Positions 52,407-61,391 of a stretch of DNA of 64,000 bases are shown here, piece by piece. Positions within the stretch are counted from its first letter, which is position 1; each line of letters begins with the position of its first letter. A model generated the notes under the pieces. It searched no databases, was not told the origin of the DNA, and was given only the letters and a program-made list of their open reading frames with translations. The position numbers were made by a program, and so were the translations under genes. Source of the stretch: Parabacteroides acidifaciens. Lineage in GTDB: Bacteria; Bacteroidota; Bacteroidia; Bacteroidales; Tannerellaceae. The stretch covers positions 62,001-126,000 of the forward strand of contig NZ_QREV01000002.1 of the NCBI RefSeq assembly GCF_003363715.1, read 5' to 3'.

Positions 52407-53654
52407 TTAATCTTTTCTCGTCTGTCCCTCCCCTTCGATAATATATTTATAAGTCGTCAGTTCCGGCAGCGCCATCGGCCCGCGGGCATGTAGCTTCTGC
52501 GTGCTAATGCCTATCTCGGCACCGAAGCCGAACTGTGCGCCGTCGGTGAAGGCTGTCGATACGTTGGCGTAGACGCAGGCGGCGTCGACCATTTGCTGGA
52601 AGCGGCGGACGGCTTCGGCAGACTCGCTGACGATGCTTTCGCTGTGTTTCGAACTGTAGCGGGCGATGTGTGCCAATGCTTCATCGAGAGAGGCGACGGT
52701 GCGGACCGACATCTTGTAGTCTAAGAACTCGGTGCCGAAGCTCTCTGCCGTAGCCGGTTGGAGCAAGGCGGCAGGATAATGTCCGTCAAGGGCGGCGAAG
52801 GCCGGTTCGTCGGCATAGATCGTGACATTGCTGTCTGCTAACTTGCCACATATATAAGGAAGGTCCGCCAGCCGGTCGCTGTGTACGATCAGGCAGTCCA
52901 GTGCGTTGCAGACACTGACGCGGCGCGTCTTGGCGTTGTTCACGATCTCGCGGCCTTTCTCCTTGTCGCCCTCCTTGTCGAAATAGGTATGGCAGATTCC
53001 GGCGCCGGTCTCGATTACCGGGACGCGGGCATGGTCGCGGACAAAGTTGATCAGCGAACTGCTTCCGCGCGGGATGATGAGGTCCACCAGGCCGACCGCG
53101 TTCAACAGCTCCGTCGTCGCCTCGCGGTCGGGCGGGAGAAGGGTGCAGATGGCCGCGTCGATACCCTGCGAAGCCAACACATCGTGGATGATCGCAACCA
53201 AAGCGCGGTTCGAGCAATCCGCATCCGAGCCCCCTTTCAGTACGCAGGCATTCCCGCTCTTGAAGCAGAGGGAAAATACGTCGAAGGTGACGTTCGGGCG
53301 GGCTTCGTATATCACGCCGATCACACCGAAGGGAACGGTCACTTTCCGTATCACCATACCGTTCGGCCGCACCGTTTCGCTCAACAGCCTGCCGAGTGGC
53401 GACGGGAGGGAAGCCACGTTCTTCATATCTCCGGCGATGCCCGCCAGACGCTTTTCCGTCAACTTCAGACGGTCGTATTTCGGATTCGCCGGGTCCATGC
53501 GCCGGAGGTCTTCCGCGTTGGCGGCGAGCACTTCGGCCTGGCGTGACATCAACGCGTCCGCCGTATCGAGAAGGACACGATTGATAGTCGCGTCGTCCAG
53601 CATGACAAGCCGGCGCGAGGCGGCAAGCGTTTGTTGCAATAGTTCGTTTATCAT
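52407..53654 (-). CDS. proA: glutamate-5-semialdehyde dehydrogenase (gamma-glutamyl phosphate reductase)
   Basis: A 415-residue NADPH-dependent enzyme, second step of proline synthesis. The catalytic cysteine lies in [19 protein letters not shown] (about 244-262), with the NAD fold segment [17 protein letters not shown] (about 108-124) and [20 protein letters not shown] near the C-terminus. It is cotranscribed with a small membrane protein gene (2-base gap) and proB upstream. Confidence 0.96.
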   Translation of the reverse strand: MINELLQQTLAASRRLVMLDDATINRVLLDTADALMSRQAEVLAANAEDLRRMDPANPKYDRLKLTEKRLAGIAGDMKNVASLPSPLGRLLSETVRPNGMVIRKVTVPFGVIGVIYEARPNVTFDVFSLCFKSGNACVLKGGSDADCSNRALVAIIHDVLASQGIDAAICTLLPPDREATTELLNAVGLVDLIIPRGSSSLINFVRDHARVPVIETGAGICHTYFDKEGDKEKGREIVNNAKTRRVSVCNALDCLIVHSDRLADLPYICGKLADSNVTIYADEPAFAALDGHYPAALLQPATAESFGTEFLDYKMSVRTVASLDEALAHIARYSSKHSESIVSESAEAVRRFQQMVDAACVYANVSTAFTDGAQFGFGAEIGISTQKLHARGPMALPELTTYKYIIEGEGQTRKD

Positions 53655-53656
53655 GA

Positions 53657-54073
53657 TTACTTCTCGTAACTTTGTATATACTTAGGATGCACGGCGTCTT
53701 TCCCTAACACCAGGCAAAGCCCGATCACGAAGCTGACGCCCCAGTTGATAAGCTGGCCGCTGCCTAACGGATGGCCGAACAGGAGGAAGCCGTTGATAAG
53801 CCCGCCGACCAGAAACAGCCCGAGGCTTATCCAGCAGAAGGCATAGTTGGAGACGAGGCGGCGTATCGTCAGGCAGATGGCGGAGATGATAAGCAGGCAG
53901 CACACCGCAATCAGGCTGTAGGCCGCAATCTTCAGTTCGACAGGCGTTGCCGTGACAGGCAGCCCTAAATCCAGTTTATCCCCTTGTGTCAGGAGGGTGA
54001 TGCCTCCAACGCCTCTGAGCAGTCCTACGATAATCATCAGGAAGGATGCGAATGATAACCAATACTTTTTCAT
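53657..54073 (-). CDS. small membrane protein of unknown function between proB and proA
   Basis: A 138-residue protein with four predicted membrane helices (about 7-28, 49-68, 76-97, 108-126) and few charged residues except the ends. I do not recognise a family. The stop is two bases from the proA start and 18 bases separate it from proB, so it is inside the proline biosynthetic operon. A transport or membrane-tethering role cannot be read from the sequence. Confidence 0.75.
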   Translation of the reverse strand: MKKYWLSFASFLMIIVGLLRGVGGITLLTQGDKLDLGLPVTATPVELKIAAYSLIAVCCLLIISAICLTIRRLVSNYAFCWISLGLFLVGGLINGFLLFGHPLGSGQLINWGVSFVIGLCLVLGKDAVHPKYIQSYEK

Positions 54074-54091
54074 ACTCTCTCTTCTTTATTA

Positions 54092-55177
54092 TTAATCCAG
54101 ATACAAATAATCGTAATGTATCAACGGTTTCTTATCCCGGCTACCGATCAGTGCGCGTGCCTCCGTACTGTCGTAACCGGCACAGCCGACGCCTAACTGG
54201 ACGCCCGCTTCGTTGATGATCTTCACGATGTCGTCTTTCTCGAAATCGCCCGCAATCCGCGTCACGCCGACCAACAGGATGCTGGTTGCCTTCGGTGCCC
54301 GCAACGCCTCTTCCGCACCCCGGTTGATGTGTATCTCGCCTTTGGCAAAGCCTTCGGAGTGGGCAATCCACTTCTTTACGCTGCTGACAGGCTTGTCCGA
54401 AGGGATGAAGCGCGTGCAGACGGTCTGGCTGCCTTTGGCGAGCAGGTCCACGAGGATGTTGTCTTTCTTGCCGTTGGCGATGATGACCGTGATGCCTTCG
54501 TCCGCCACCTTCTGCGCAATGCTGCATTTCGTCAGCATACCGCCGCGGCCGAACGAGGACTTGCTGGCTTGCACGTATTCCGACAAATCTTCCTTGCCCC
54601 CGTTTATCTCGCGGATGACGGTTGCCGTCGGGTCGGACGGATTGCCATTGTATATCCCGTCGATGTTGCTCAGGATGATGAGGGCGTCCATGCCCATCAT
54701 GGTGGCGATCAGCCCGGATAGCTCGTCGTTGTCCGTGAACATCAGTTCTGTAACCGATATCGTGTCGTTTTCGTTCACGATGGGGATGACTTTATTTTCG
54801 AGCATCACCTCCATGCAATGCTTCTGGTTGAGGTAGTGCGTGCGGCTGCCGAAGTTCTCCTTTGTGGTGAGCACCTGGCCACAAGTCATGCCGTGTTCGC
54901 GGAACAGTTCGTAATAGCGGTTGATCAGTTTCGCCTGTCCGACTGCGGAATAAAGCTGCCGGGCGGAGACGGAGTCCAGCTTCTTGCCGGCTTTTATCTC
55001 GCTGCGTCCCGAGGCGACTGCCCCGGAAGAGATGAGGACGACCTCGACTCCTTCGCGATGCAGGTCGGCCACCTGGTCCACCAAAGCGGACATCCGGGTA
55101 ATATCCAGCGTGCCGTCTTTGCGGGTGAGCACGTTGCTGCCGATCTTTACTGCTATTCTTGTAAACAGATATGCCAT
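54092..55177 (-). CDS. proB: glutamate 5-kinase
   Basis: A 361-residue enzyme, first step of proline synthesis, feedback-inhibited by proline in the family. The ATG at 55177 (MAYLFTRIAVKIGSNVLTRKDG) is preferred over 55201, since relatives start with this strand. Kinase landmarks are KIGSN (about 10-14), VLISSGAVASGRSEI (about 47-61), VNENDTISVTELMFTDNDELSG and GRGGMLTKCSIA. A C-terminal PUA domain (about 270-361) is present. It is the first gene of proB-(membrane protein)-proA. Confidence 0.96.
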   Translation of the reverse strand: MAYLFTRIAVKIGSNVLTRKDGTLDITRMSALVDQVADLHREGVEVVLISSGAVASGRSEIKAGKKLDSVSARQLYSAVGQAKLINRYYELFREHGMTCGQVLTTKENFGSRTHYLNQKHCMEVMLENKVIPIVNENDTISVTELMFTDNDELSGLIATMMGMDALIILSNIDGIYNGNPSDPTATVIREINGGKEDLSEYVQASKSSFGRGGMLTKCSIAQKVADEGITVIIANGKKDNILVDLLAKGSQTVCTRFIPSDKPVSSVKKWIAHSEGFAKGEIHINRGAEEALRAPKATSILLVGVTRIAGDFEKDDIVKIINEAGVQLGVGCAGYDSTEARALIGSRDKKPLIHYDYLYLD

Positions 55178-55349
55178 ATTTATGATTTTCTTATTCTGCA
55201 AATATAAAAAATCCTTTCAGAATGTCAGTAAAGAAAGCCGGAAATAAACGCATTGTCCTCCGCCGTCCTCTTTCCCACCGGCTGCCGGGGTATTTTTGCC
55301 GGACTCCCGGATCTTTACCTGTCCGCAGGCACCTGATTTTCTTTTCATT

Positions 55350-55459
55350 CCACATAATCCTTGTCCGACGGAGGTCAAACAGTTGTTCGACCCGGGTCAG
55401 ACAGCTGTCCCACACTCGTCGAACAGCTGTTCGACCCGGTTCGGACAAGGATTGTGTGG
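55350..55459. repeat. 22-bp-period palindromic element, copy C
   Basis: Lies between proB and the acyl-CoA ligase. The inner 88 bp run from TTGTCC (55361-55366) to GGACAA (55443-55448). Cores ACAGTTGT (55379-55386), ACAGCTGT (55401-55408) and ACAGCTGT (55423-55430) are 22 bp apart and centred on 55404.5. The outer ends CCACATAATCC (55350-55360) and GGATTGTGTGG (55449-55459) are inverted. The ends and frame match copies A and B, but the core word is different. Confidence 0.9.
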
Positions 55460-55469
55460 GATGCGGCAG

Positions 55470-55507
55470 AAAAAAACTCCGTACAAAATGTATTTTTGCA
55501 CGGAGTT
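55470..55507 (-). terminator. leftward terminator after the acyl-CoA ligase
   Basis: AACTCCGT (55475-55482) pairs with ACGGAGTT (55500-55507). On the minus strand seven T residues follow (A run, 55470-55476). It lies about 50 bases beyond the ligase stop. Confidence 0.75.
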
Positions 55508-55554
55508 AATCCAAAAGTTCTGCGGAGGTGACGGTGGCCACCTGCCGGGTGTTT

Positions 55555-57210
55555 TTATTTTGTATCCTTGTCGCGTATCTCCACACGGCGTATCTTGCCG
55601 CTGATGGTCTTGGGCAATTCGTCCACGAACTCTACGACACGCGGATATTTGTACGGGGCTGTCACTCTCTTGACATGGTCCTGCAACTCTTTGATCAGCT
55701 CTTCGCCGGCTTTGTCTTTATACTCCTTCGACAAGACGATGGTTGCTTTTACCACCTGCCCGCGAATCTCGTCGGGAACGCCGGTGATGGCACATTCCAC
55801 TACGGCCGGATGCGTCATCAGGGCGCTTTCCACTTCAAACGGGCCGATACGGTAGCCGGAGCTCTTGATCACATCGTCGGCGCGGCCCACAAACCAGAGG
55901 TAGCCGTCTTCATCGCGCCAAGCCACGTCGCCCGTGTAGTACAGTCCGTCGTGCCAGGCTTCGTGCGTGAGTTCGGCATCGCGGTAATATTCCTTGAAAA
56001 GGCCGATCGGCTTGCCGCCTGTCGTATGGATCACGATCTGTCCCTGCTCGCCGTCTTCCGCACGGGTTCCGTCCGGACGCAGCAGGTCGACATCGTACTG
56101 CGGATTGGGAACGCCCATCGAACCGGGTTTCGGCTCCATCCAGGGGAATGTGGCGACGGTCAGTGTCGTTTCGGTCTGTCCGAAACCTTCCATCAGTTTG
56201 ATGCCTGTCAGTTTATAGAATGTGTCGAACACGGCGGGGTTCAATGCCTCGCCTGCGATCGTACAGTATTTGAGTGACGACAGGTCGTATTTCGTCAGGT
56301 CTTCGCGTATCAGGAAACGGAAGATCGTGGGAGGTGCGCAGAGCGAGGTGATATGGTAATCCTGTATGATCTGCAACATATTGGCAGGCGTGAACTTCTC
56401 GTGGTCGTAGACGAACACGGTTGCTCCGGCGATCCATTGTCCGTAGAGCTTTCCCCATACGGCTTTGCCCCAGCCCGTGTCGGCAATGGTCAGGTGCAAG
56501 CTGTCCTCGTTCAGATTGTGCCAGAAGCTGCCGGTCACGATGTGTCCGAGCGGATAGGTAAAGTCGTGCGCCACCATTTTCGGGTTTCCGGTCGTGCCGG
56601 AGGTGAAGTACATCAGCGAGATGTCGTCGGTGCTGTTCGGGTGTTCCGGGCGGACAAAAGGAGCGGCGTCCTGGATGCCTTTGTGGAAATCTTCGAACCC
56701 TTCCGGGATATCGGGGCCGATCGAAACAAGTGTTTTCACCGAAGGGGAGTCGGGCATCGCGTCTATGATATGTTTCGTGATCACCTCTTCGCCGGCGCAG
56801 ACGATCATCTTGATATCGGCGGCATTGGCGCGATATACGATGTCTTTCTTTGTCAGCAGGTGGGTTGCCGGAATGACTACGGCTCCTAATTTGTGCAAGG
56901 CAATGATCGAGAACCAGAATTCGTAGCGACGCTTCAGTATCAGCATCACCATGTCGCCGTGCCCGATCCCCAATGACTGGAAATAGGAGGCTGTCTGGTC
57001 CGTATATTTTTTCAGTTCAGCAAAGGTGAAGTCGATGTGCTCACCCTGGTCGTTTGTCCAGCATAATGCTTTTTTGTCGGGTTCTTCTTCCGCCCATGCA
57101 TCTACTACGTCATATCCGAAGTTGAAGTTCTCCGGGACTTTTATCTTGAAATTCTTTATAAAATCTTCCTGCGACTCAAAGGTCGTCTTGTCTATGAATC
57201 TTTCTAACAT
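55555..57210 (-). CDS. acyl-CoA synthetase, acetyl/medium-chain AMP-binding type
   Basis: A 551-residue enzyme that makes an acyl-CoA from a carboxylate via acyl-AMP. The ATG at 57210 ([17 protein letters not shown]) is chosen over 57249, whose extra codons derive from a heptamer repeat. The P-loop is [17 protein letters not shown] (about 175-191), followed by [32 protein letters not shown] (about 395) and the catalytic-lysine segment [11 protein letters not shown] near the end. The XRE-cupin regulator gene upstream is a recurrent partner in Bacteroidota. Substrate might be an aryl or short-chain acid; not determined. Confidence 0.88.
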   Translation of the reverse strand: MLERFIDKTTFESQEDFIKNFKIKVPENFNFGYDVVDAWAEEEPDKKALCWTNDQGEHIDFTFAELKKYTDQTASYFQSLGIGHGDMVMLILKRRYEFWFSIIALHKLGAVVIPATHLLTKKDIVYRANAADIKMIVCAGEEVITKHIIDAMPDSPSVKTLVSIGPDIPEGFEDFHKGIQDAAPFVRPEHPNSTDDISLMYFTSGTTGNPKMVAHDFTYPLGHIVTGSFWHNLNEDSLHLTIADTGWGKAVWGKLYGQWIAGATVFVYDHEKFTPANMLQIIQDYHITSLCAPPTIFRFLIREDLTKYDLSSLKYCTIAGEALNPAVFDTFYKLTGIKLMEGFGQTETTLTVATFPWMEPKPGSMGVPNPQYDVDLLRPDGTRAEDGEQGQIVIHTTGGKPIGLFKEYYRDAELTHEAWHDGLYYTGDVAWRDEDGYLWFVGRADDVIKSSGYRIGPFEVESALMTHPAVVECAITGVPDEIRGQVVKATIVLSKEYKDKAGEELIKELQDHVKRVTAPYKYPRVVEFVDELPKTISGKIRRVEIRDKDTK

Positions 57211-57216
57211 GACTAA

Positions 57217-57309
57217 ATTAATTGACAATTGATAATTGACAATTGACAATGATTGGCAACTGGCAATGGTTCCTTTAATTGTCCATTGTCAATTGTCCAT
57301 TGTCAATTT
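57217..57309. repeat. heptamer-array inverted repeat (AATTGAC type) between regulator and ligase
   Basis: AATTGAC/AATTGAT units at 57220-57248 face inverted GTCAATT/GTCCATT units at 57278-57309, with degenerate copies (TTGGCAA) between. The right array ends at the XRE-cupin stop and the left array begins ten bases from the ligase start. Confidence 0.8.
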
Positions 57310-57862
57310 ATAAGATGATGGCCAGGAAACTGACCTTTTCTCCGTCGAGCGCCTTCATCCCGTGTGGCAGTTCGGAGTTGAAATAGATACTGTCGCCCTC
57401 TTCGAGTATCAGTTCCTTGTTATTGATTTGTAAAAGCAAGCGGCCTTTGAGTACCATGTTGTATTCTTGTCCGGGATGCGAATTGAGGTAGATCGGTGCG
57501 TCTTCCGCTGTCGGATGGACGGTCACCATGAACGGATCTGCCTTGCGACCGACGAAACCGGCGGCAAGCGACTGGTATTTGTATGCTTTGGTGCGCTCTA
57601 CGGCAACGCCTTTCCCTCTGCGGGTGATAAAATAACTGCTCATCTTTGGTTCGTCGCCAAACATCAGGGTTGTCAGTTCCACACCGTAGGCCTGTGAAAT
57701 CTGGTGCAGCACGCTAACGGAAATATCGACTGTGCCGCTTTCTAACTCCATATATTGCTCCGGAGTCAGGTTACAGACTTTGGCTATTTCCTCGGGAGTA
57801 ATCTCTAAAGCATCCCTGAGGCCGGCCAGACGTTCTGCAATTTGTTTTATCTGTTCGTTCAT
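57308..57862 (-). CDS. XRE-family transcriptional regulator with C-terminal cupin domain
   Basis: A 184-residue regulator. The HTH is ITPEEIAKVCNLTPEQYMELESGTVDISV (in two helices, about 21-49). The cupin (about 110-184) has HPGQEYNMVLKGRLLLQIN and LEEGDSIYFNSELPHGMKAL, with its metal- or ligand-binding His residues. XRE-cupin proteins sense a small molecule or metabolite and control neighbouring metabolic genes; here the acyl-CoA ligase downstream is the likely target. A -7 box TATCTTTG (minus, 57898-57891) lies 28 bp upstream. Confidence 0.9.
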   Translation of the reverse strand: MNEQIKQIAERLAGLRDALEITPEEIAKVCNLTPEQYMELESGTVDISVSVLHQISQAYGVELTTLMFGDEPKMSSYFITRRGKGVAVERTKAYKYQSLAAGFVGRKADPFMVTVHPTAEDAPIYLNSHPGQEYNMVLKGRLLLQINNKELILEEGDSIYFNSELPHGMKALDGEKVSFLAIIL

Positions 57863-57989
57863 ATCGTTGATTATTATGTTTATGATGCTCCAAAGATAGG
57901 AATAAAAAGCAAAATGTATAAGAAAAGAGGAATATAATGTGATTTGGATATTCTAAGGGGTATGCCAAAAGTAAGTTCTAACGCTTTAG

Positions 57990-58079
57990 CGTGTCATTGC
58001 GGGCTTGACCCGCAACCTTATACTAAATTGATTTGTAATGATTAGTATGAGATGGCGGGTCAAGCCCGCCAGGACACAG
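57990..58079. repeat. paired palindromes with TTGAC loop (second copy)
   Basis: GCGGGCTTGACCCGC (57999-58013) and the facing GCGGGTCAAGCCCGC (58055-58069) form an inverted pair. Flanks mirror as well: GTGTC on the left with GACAC on the right, and ATACTAA at 58020 with TTAGTAT at 58042. It lies between the XRE-cupin and ferredoxin genes and shares the CTTGAC loop of the 46.4-kb copy. Confidence 0.8.
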
Positions 58080-58120
58080 ATGCTATAAATGGGACTTTTG
58101 ACACACCCGCTTATATCCGT

Positions 58121-58309
58121 TTAGTCGTATTTGATCACGCTAACCGGACAGCTTTCGGCCGCTTCTTTGATGCCTTCTTCGTAGTCGTTGAAGTTCACTC
58201 CTTCGTTCACGTGCGAACGGTCGGTTACCTGGAACACTTCGGGGCAGATACCTTCGCAAGTGCCGCAAGCGATGCAGTCTTCTTCTATCCAAACACTCTT
58301 TATTGCCAT
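58121..58309 (-). CDS. single-cluster 4Fe-4S ferredoxin
   Basis: A 62-residue acidic protein. CIACGTCEGIC (CxxCxxxC pattern by residue 13-19) and a distal CP (ESCPVSVI, about 54) provide four cysteine ligands for one [4Fe-4S] cluster, as in Pyrococcus-type ferredoxins. It is an electron carrier; the partner is not evident. It could serve 2-oxoacid oxidoreductases elsewhere or the hydrogenase-like protein at 30 kb. Confidence 0.92.
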   Translation of the reverse strand: MAIKSVWIEEDCIACGTCEGICPEVFQVTDRSHVNEGVNFNDYEEGIKEAAESCPVSVIKYD

Positions 58310-58503
58310 AATTCTTATATTTTAGATGATTAATATACTAAGATAACATCTGCATGAGGTGAATAGTTGATAGGGAGCGGCTATCTTGTGACACTTTGTT
58401 TTAAATTAAATTTAACGCTTCGCTCTCTTCTATTAAAAAATTATTCATTATGTTTACGCCGCTGAAATAATCAGCTATTGAACACTTAAATAACAAGAAT
58501 ACT

Positions 58504-60135
58504 ATGGACAATGCAATTTTTAGCTTTCCTAAACCTATTAATGAGCCGGTAAAAGCTTACGCCCCCGGTTCCAGTGAAAAATCTTCCTTGAAAAAAACGC
58601 TAACACAGCTGTCTTCAGAAGAATGGGATATCCCTTTGGTAATCGGAGGTAAAGAAATCCGTACCGGCAATACCGGTAAAGTCGTGATGCCGCATGACCA
58701 TCATCATGTATTGGCTACCTATCACAAGGCCGGCGAAAAAGAGGTGCAAATGGCTATCGATGCTGCAATGAAAGCGCACAAGGATTGGTCTGAACTTCCC
58801 TGGGTGGAAAGGGCTTCCGTTATGTTGCGCGTGGCTGAATTGTTGTCGACCAAGTATCGTTATTTGTTGAATGCATCCGTGATGTTGGGGCAGAGTAAGA
58901 ACCCGTTCCAGGCAGAAATCGACGCTCCTTGCGAGTTGATCGACTTCCTGCGTTTCAGCACCTTCTATGCCAGCCAGGTCTATGCCGACCAGCCTTATTC
59001 GGAAACCGGCATCCTGAACCGGATGGAATACCGTGCTTTGGAAGGCTTTGTGTTTTCGCTCACGCCGTTCAACTTCACATCTATTGCTTCCAACCTGAAC
59101 ATGGCTCCGGCTATGATGGGTAATGTGGCTGTCTGGAAACCGTCTACGACCGCTATCCATTCCAACTACCTCCTGATGAAAGTATTCCAGGAAGCAGGTT
59201 TGCCCGACGGCGTTGTCAACTTTATACCGGGACAGGGAAGTGTGATTGGCAAGGTGGTGACAGCCAGCCGCGACTTGGGTGGTTTCCACTTCACAGGTTC
59301 TACTTCTACCTTTAATACATTGTGGCGCCAGATTGGTGAAAACTTAGGTAACTACAAATCTTATCCGAAGATCGTCGGTGAGACAGGCGGTAAGAACTTT
59401 ATCTTTGTTCATCCTTCTGCTCCGGCTTTGGATGTGGCAACAGCCATCGTGCGTGGTGCATTCGAATATCAGGGACAGAAATGTTCGGCCGGTTCACGTG
59501 CCTATATCCCGGCTTCACTCTGGAAAGAGGTGAAAGATTATGTGGGCGATATGCTGAAAGAAATCAAGATGGGGGATGTCCAGGACTTCACGAACTTTAT
59601 CAATGCTGTAATCGACGAGGCTTCGTTCGACAACATCATGAGCTATATCAACTATGCAAAACAATCTCCGGATGCAGAGATCGTATTCGGCGGCAACGGC
59701 GACAAGTCCGTCGGTTACTTTGTCGAGCCGACTGTTATCCAGACTACAGACCCGATGTTCAAGAGCATGGTGGAAGAAATCTTCGGCCCGGTCATCACGA
59801 TTTATGTGTACGACGATGCCAAATATGAAGAAACGCTCGAACTCTGCGACCGCACTTCCCCGTACGGCCTGACAGGTTCTATCTTTGCACGCGACCGCTA
59901 TGCGATCGACATGGCATTTAATAAATTGCGTTATGCAGCAGGAAACTTCTATATCAACGACAAACCGACAGGTGCCGTTATTGCCCAGCAACCGTTTGGC
60001 GGTTCGCGCGCGTCCGGTACGAACGATAAGGCCGGTGGCCCGTTGAACCTGATCCGTTGGACAAATGCCCGCTGCATCAAAGAAGCGCTGGTTCCGCCGA
60101 CAAGCTACGGTTATCCGTTCCTGGGAGAAAAATAA
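58504..60135 (+). CDS. pruA: L-glutamate gamma-semialdehyde (P5C) dehydrogenase
   Basis: A 543-residue NAD-dependent aldehyde dehydrogenase, second step of proline breakdown to glutamate. The family core is seen as SLTPFNFTSIASNLNMAPA (about 184-202), GFHFTGSTSTFNTLW, the catalytic glutamate in VGETGGKNFIFVH (about 290) and the nucleophile in FEYQGQKCSAGSRAY (about 320-334), with the C-terminal FGGSRASGTNDKAGG. The proline dehydrogenase gene follows 18 bases later. The two activities are separate proteins here, not fused as in PutA. Confidence 0.95.
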   Translation: MDNAIFSFPKPINEPVKAYAPGSSEKSSLKKTLTQLSSEEWDIPLVIGGKEIRTGNTGKVVMPHDHHHVLATYHKAGEKEVQMAIDAAMKAHKDWSELPWVERASVMLRVAELLSTKYRYLLNASVMLGQSKNPFQAEIDAPCELIDFLRFSTFYASQVYADQPYSETGILNRMEYRALEGFVFSLTPFNFTSIASNLNMAPAMMGNVAVWKPSTTAIHSNYLLMKVFQEAGLPDGVVNFIPGQGSVIGKVVTASRDLGGFHFTGSTSTFNTLWRQIGENLGNYKSYPKIVGETGGKNFIFVHPSAPALDVATAIVRGAFEYQGQKCSAGSRAYIPASLWKEVKDYVGDMLKEIKMGDVQDFTNFINAVIDEASFDNIMSYINYAKQSPDAEIVFGGNGDKSVGYFVEPTVIQTTDPMFKSMVEEIFGPVITIYVYDDAKYEETLELCDRTSPYGLTGSIFARDRYAIDMAFNKLRYAAGNFYINDKPTGAVIAQQPFGGSRASGTNDKAGGPLNLIRWTNARCIKEALVPPTSYGYPFLGEK

Positions 60136-60153
60136 CAGACTAAATATAATACC

Positions 60154-61329
60154 ATGTTAGACTTTGATAACACTGAAATCGCTTTCTCTGCCAAATCGCA
60201 GTCTGAGCTGAAAAATGCTTATTTGCTGTTCAATACAATCAAGTACCCTTGGTTAGTTAAATGCGCCAGCGTAGCGAGTAACATTGCTTTGAACATTCAT
60301 TTTCCTTTGGCATGGGCCGTAAAGCCGACCTTGTACAAACAATTTGTAGGTGGCGAGACCTTGCAGGATTGCACGAAAGCGATCGACCACCTGCGGAAGT
60401 TCAACGTCCGTTCGACGCTCGACTTCTCTGCCGAAGGTGAGCAGACGCCCGAAGGCATACAGGCCACTTTTGAAGAGACGATCCGTTCGATCGATTTTGC
60501 AAAAGGCAATGATAACCTGGCGTATGCCGTGTTCAAACCTTCCACGATCGTAACGGACGAACTGCTTGCCAAAGCATCCGAAAAACGGGAAGAGCTGACG
60601 ATTGAAGAGGTAAAGGCATTCCGTGAATTCAAGGAACGCTTTATGGCTTTCTGCCAGCGCGCTTACGAGAATGATGTCCGCCTGATTGTCGATGCGGAAG
60701 ACTATTGTTTCCAGGATGCGTTGGACGAACTGACCGACGAAGCCATGCGCAAGTTCAATAAGAAACGTGCTATTGTATTTGCCACCTTACAGATGTACCG
60801 CCATGACCGTATGCCGTATCTGCGCCGTATCCTGGACGATGCGAAAGAGAAAGGCTATATCGCCGGCGTTAAGTTTGTGCGGGGTGCTTATATGGAAGCC
60901 GAACGTGCCCGGGCAGCCGCTTTGGGTTATCCCGACCCGATTTGCAAGGACAAGAAGGCGACGGATGATAATTATAACGAAGCTGTCCGCTTCACAATGG
61001 ATCACCTCGAACATTTCGAGATGTTTATGGGGACCCATAATGAAGAGAGCAACTATATGCTGGCCAAGCTGATTGACGAAAAGGGCTTGAAACGGGATGA
61101 TCCGCGCATCTTCTTTGCACAGTTATTGGGGATGAGCGATAATATCTCATTCAACCTGGCCCATGAAGGATATCGTGTTACCAAGTATGTGCCGTATGCA
61201 AAAGTGCGGGACGTATTGCCCTACTTGATCCGCCGTGCTGAGGAAAATACTTCCGTAGCCGGGCAGACCAGCCGCGAGCTCCGTATGCTGAAGTTAGAAC
61301 TGGATCGCCGGAAAGCGGCAAAGAAATAA
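60154..61329 (+). CDS. proline dehydrogenase
   Basis: A 391-residue FAD enzyme that oxidises proline to P5C. Barrel motifs include LDFSAEGEQ (about 93), AVFKPSTIVT, RLIVDAEDYCFQDALD (about 171-186), MYRHDRMPYL, GVKFVRGAYMEAERARA (about 244-260) and the C-terminal PYLIRRAEENTSVAGQTSRE with the RRxxE-type substrate-binding arginines. It forms an operon with pruA. It ends 62 bases from the convergent proC gene, so degradation and synthesis face each other across one terminator. Confidence 0.93.
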   Translation: MLDFDNTEIAFSAKSQSELKNAYLLFNTIKYPWLVKCASVASNIALNIHFPLAWAVKPTLYKQFVGGETLQDCTKAIDHLRKFNVRSTLDFSAEGEQTPEGIQATFEETIRSIDFAKGNDNLAYAVFKPSTIVTDELLAKASEKREELTIEEVKAFREFKERFMAFCQRAYENDVRLIVDAEDYCFQDALDELTDEAMRKFNKKRAIVFATLQMYRHDRMPYLRRILDDAKEKGYIAGVKFVRGAYMEAERARAAALGYPDPICKDKKATDDNYNEAVRFTMDHLEHFEMFMGTHNEESNYMLAKLIDEKGLKRDDPRIFFAQLLGMSDNISFNLAHEGYRVTKYVPYAKVRDVLPYLIRRAEENTSVAGQTSRELRMLKLELDRRKAAKK

Positions 61330-61357
61330 GTGAGGCTAAAAGTCTTTCGATACAATT

Positions 61358-61391
61358 TTTAGGCACGGATTCTGTAAGATCTGTGCCTAAA
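61358..61391. terminator. bidirectional terminator between proline dehydrogenase and proC
   Basis: TTTAGGCACGGAT (61358-61370) pairs with ATCTGTGCCTAAA (61379-61391) with one G-U pair. A T run precedes it and T-rich sequence follows, so both convergent genes can end here. Confidence 0.75.

Noticed and set aside
55528-56277. Rightward open frame of 249 codons
   Set aside because: Antisense to the acyl-CoA ligase, with no domain and no promoter.
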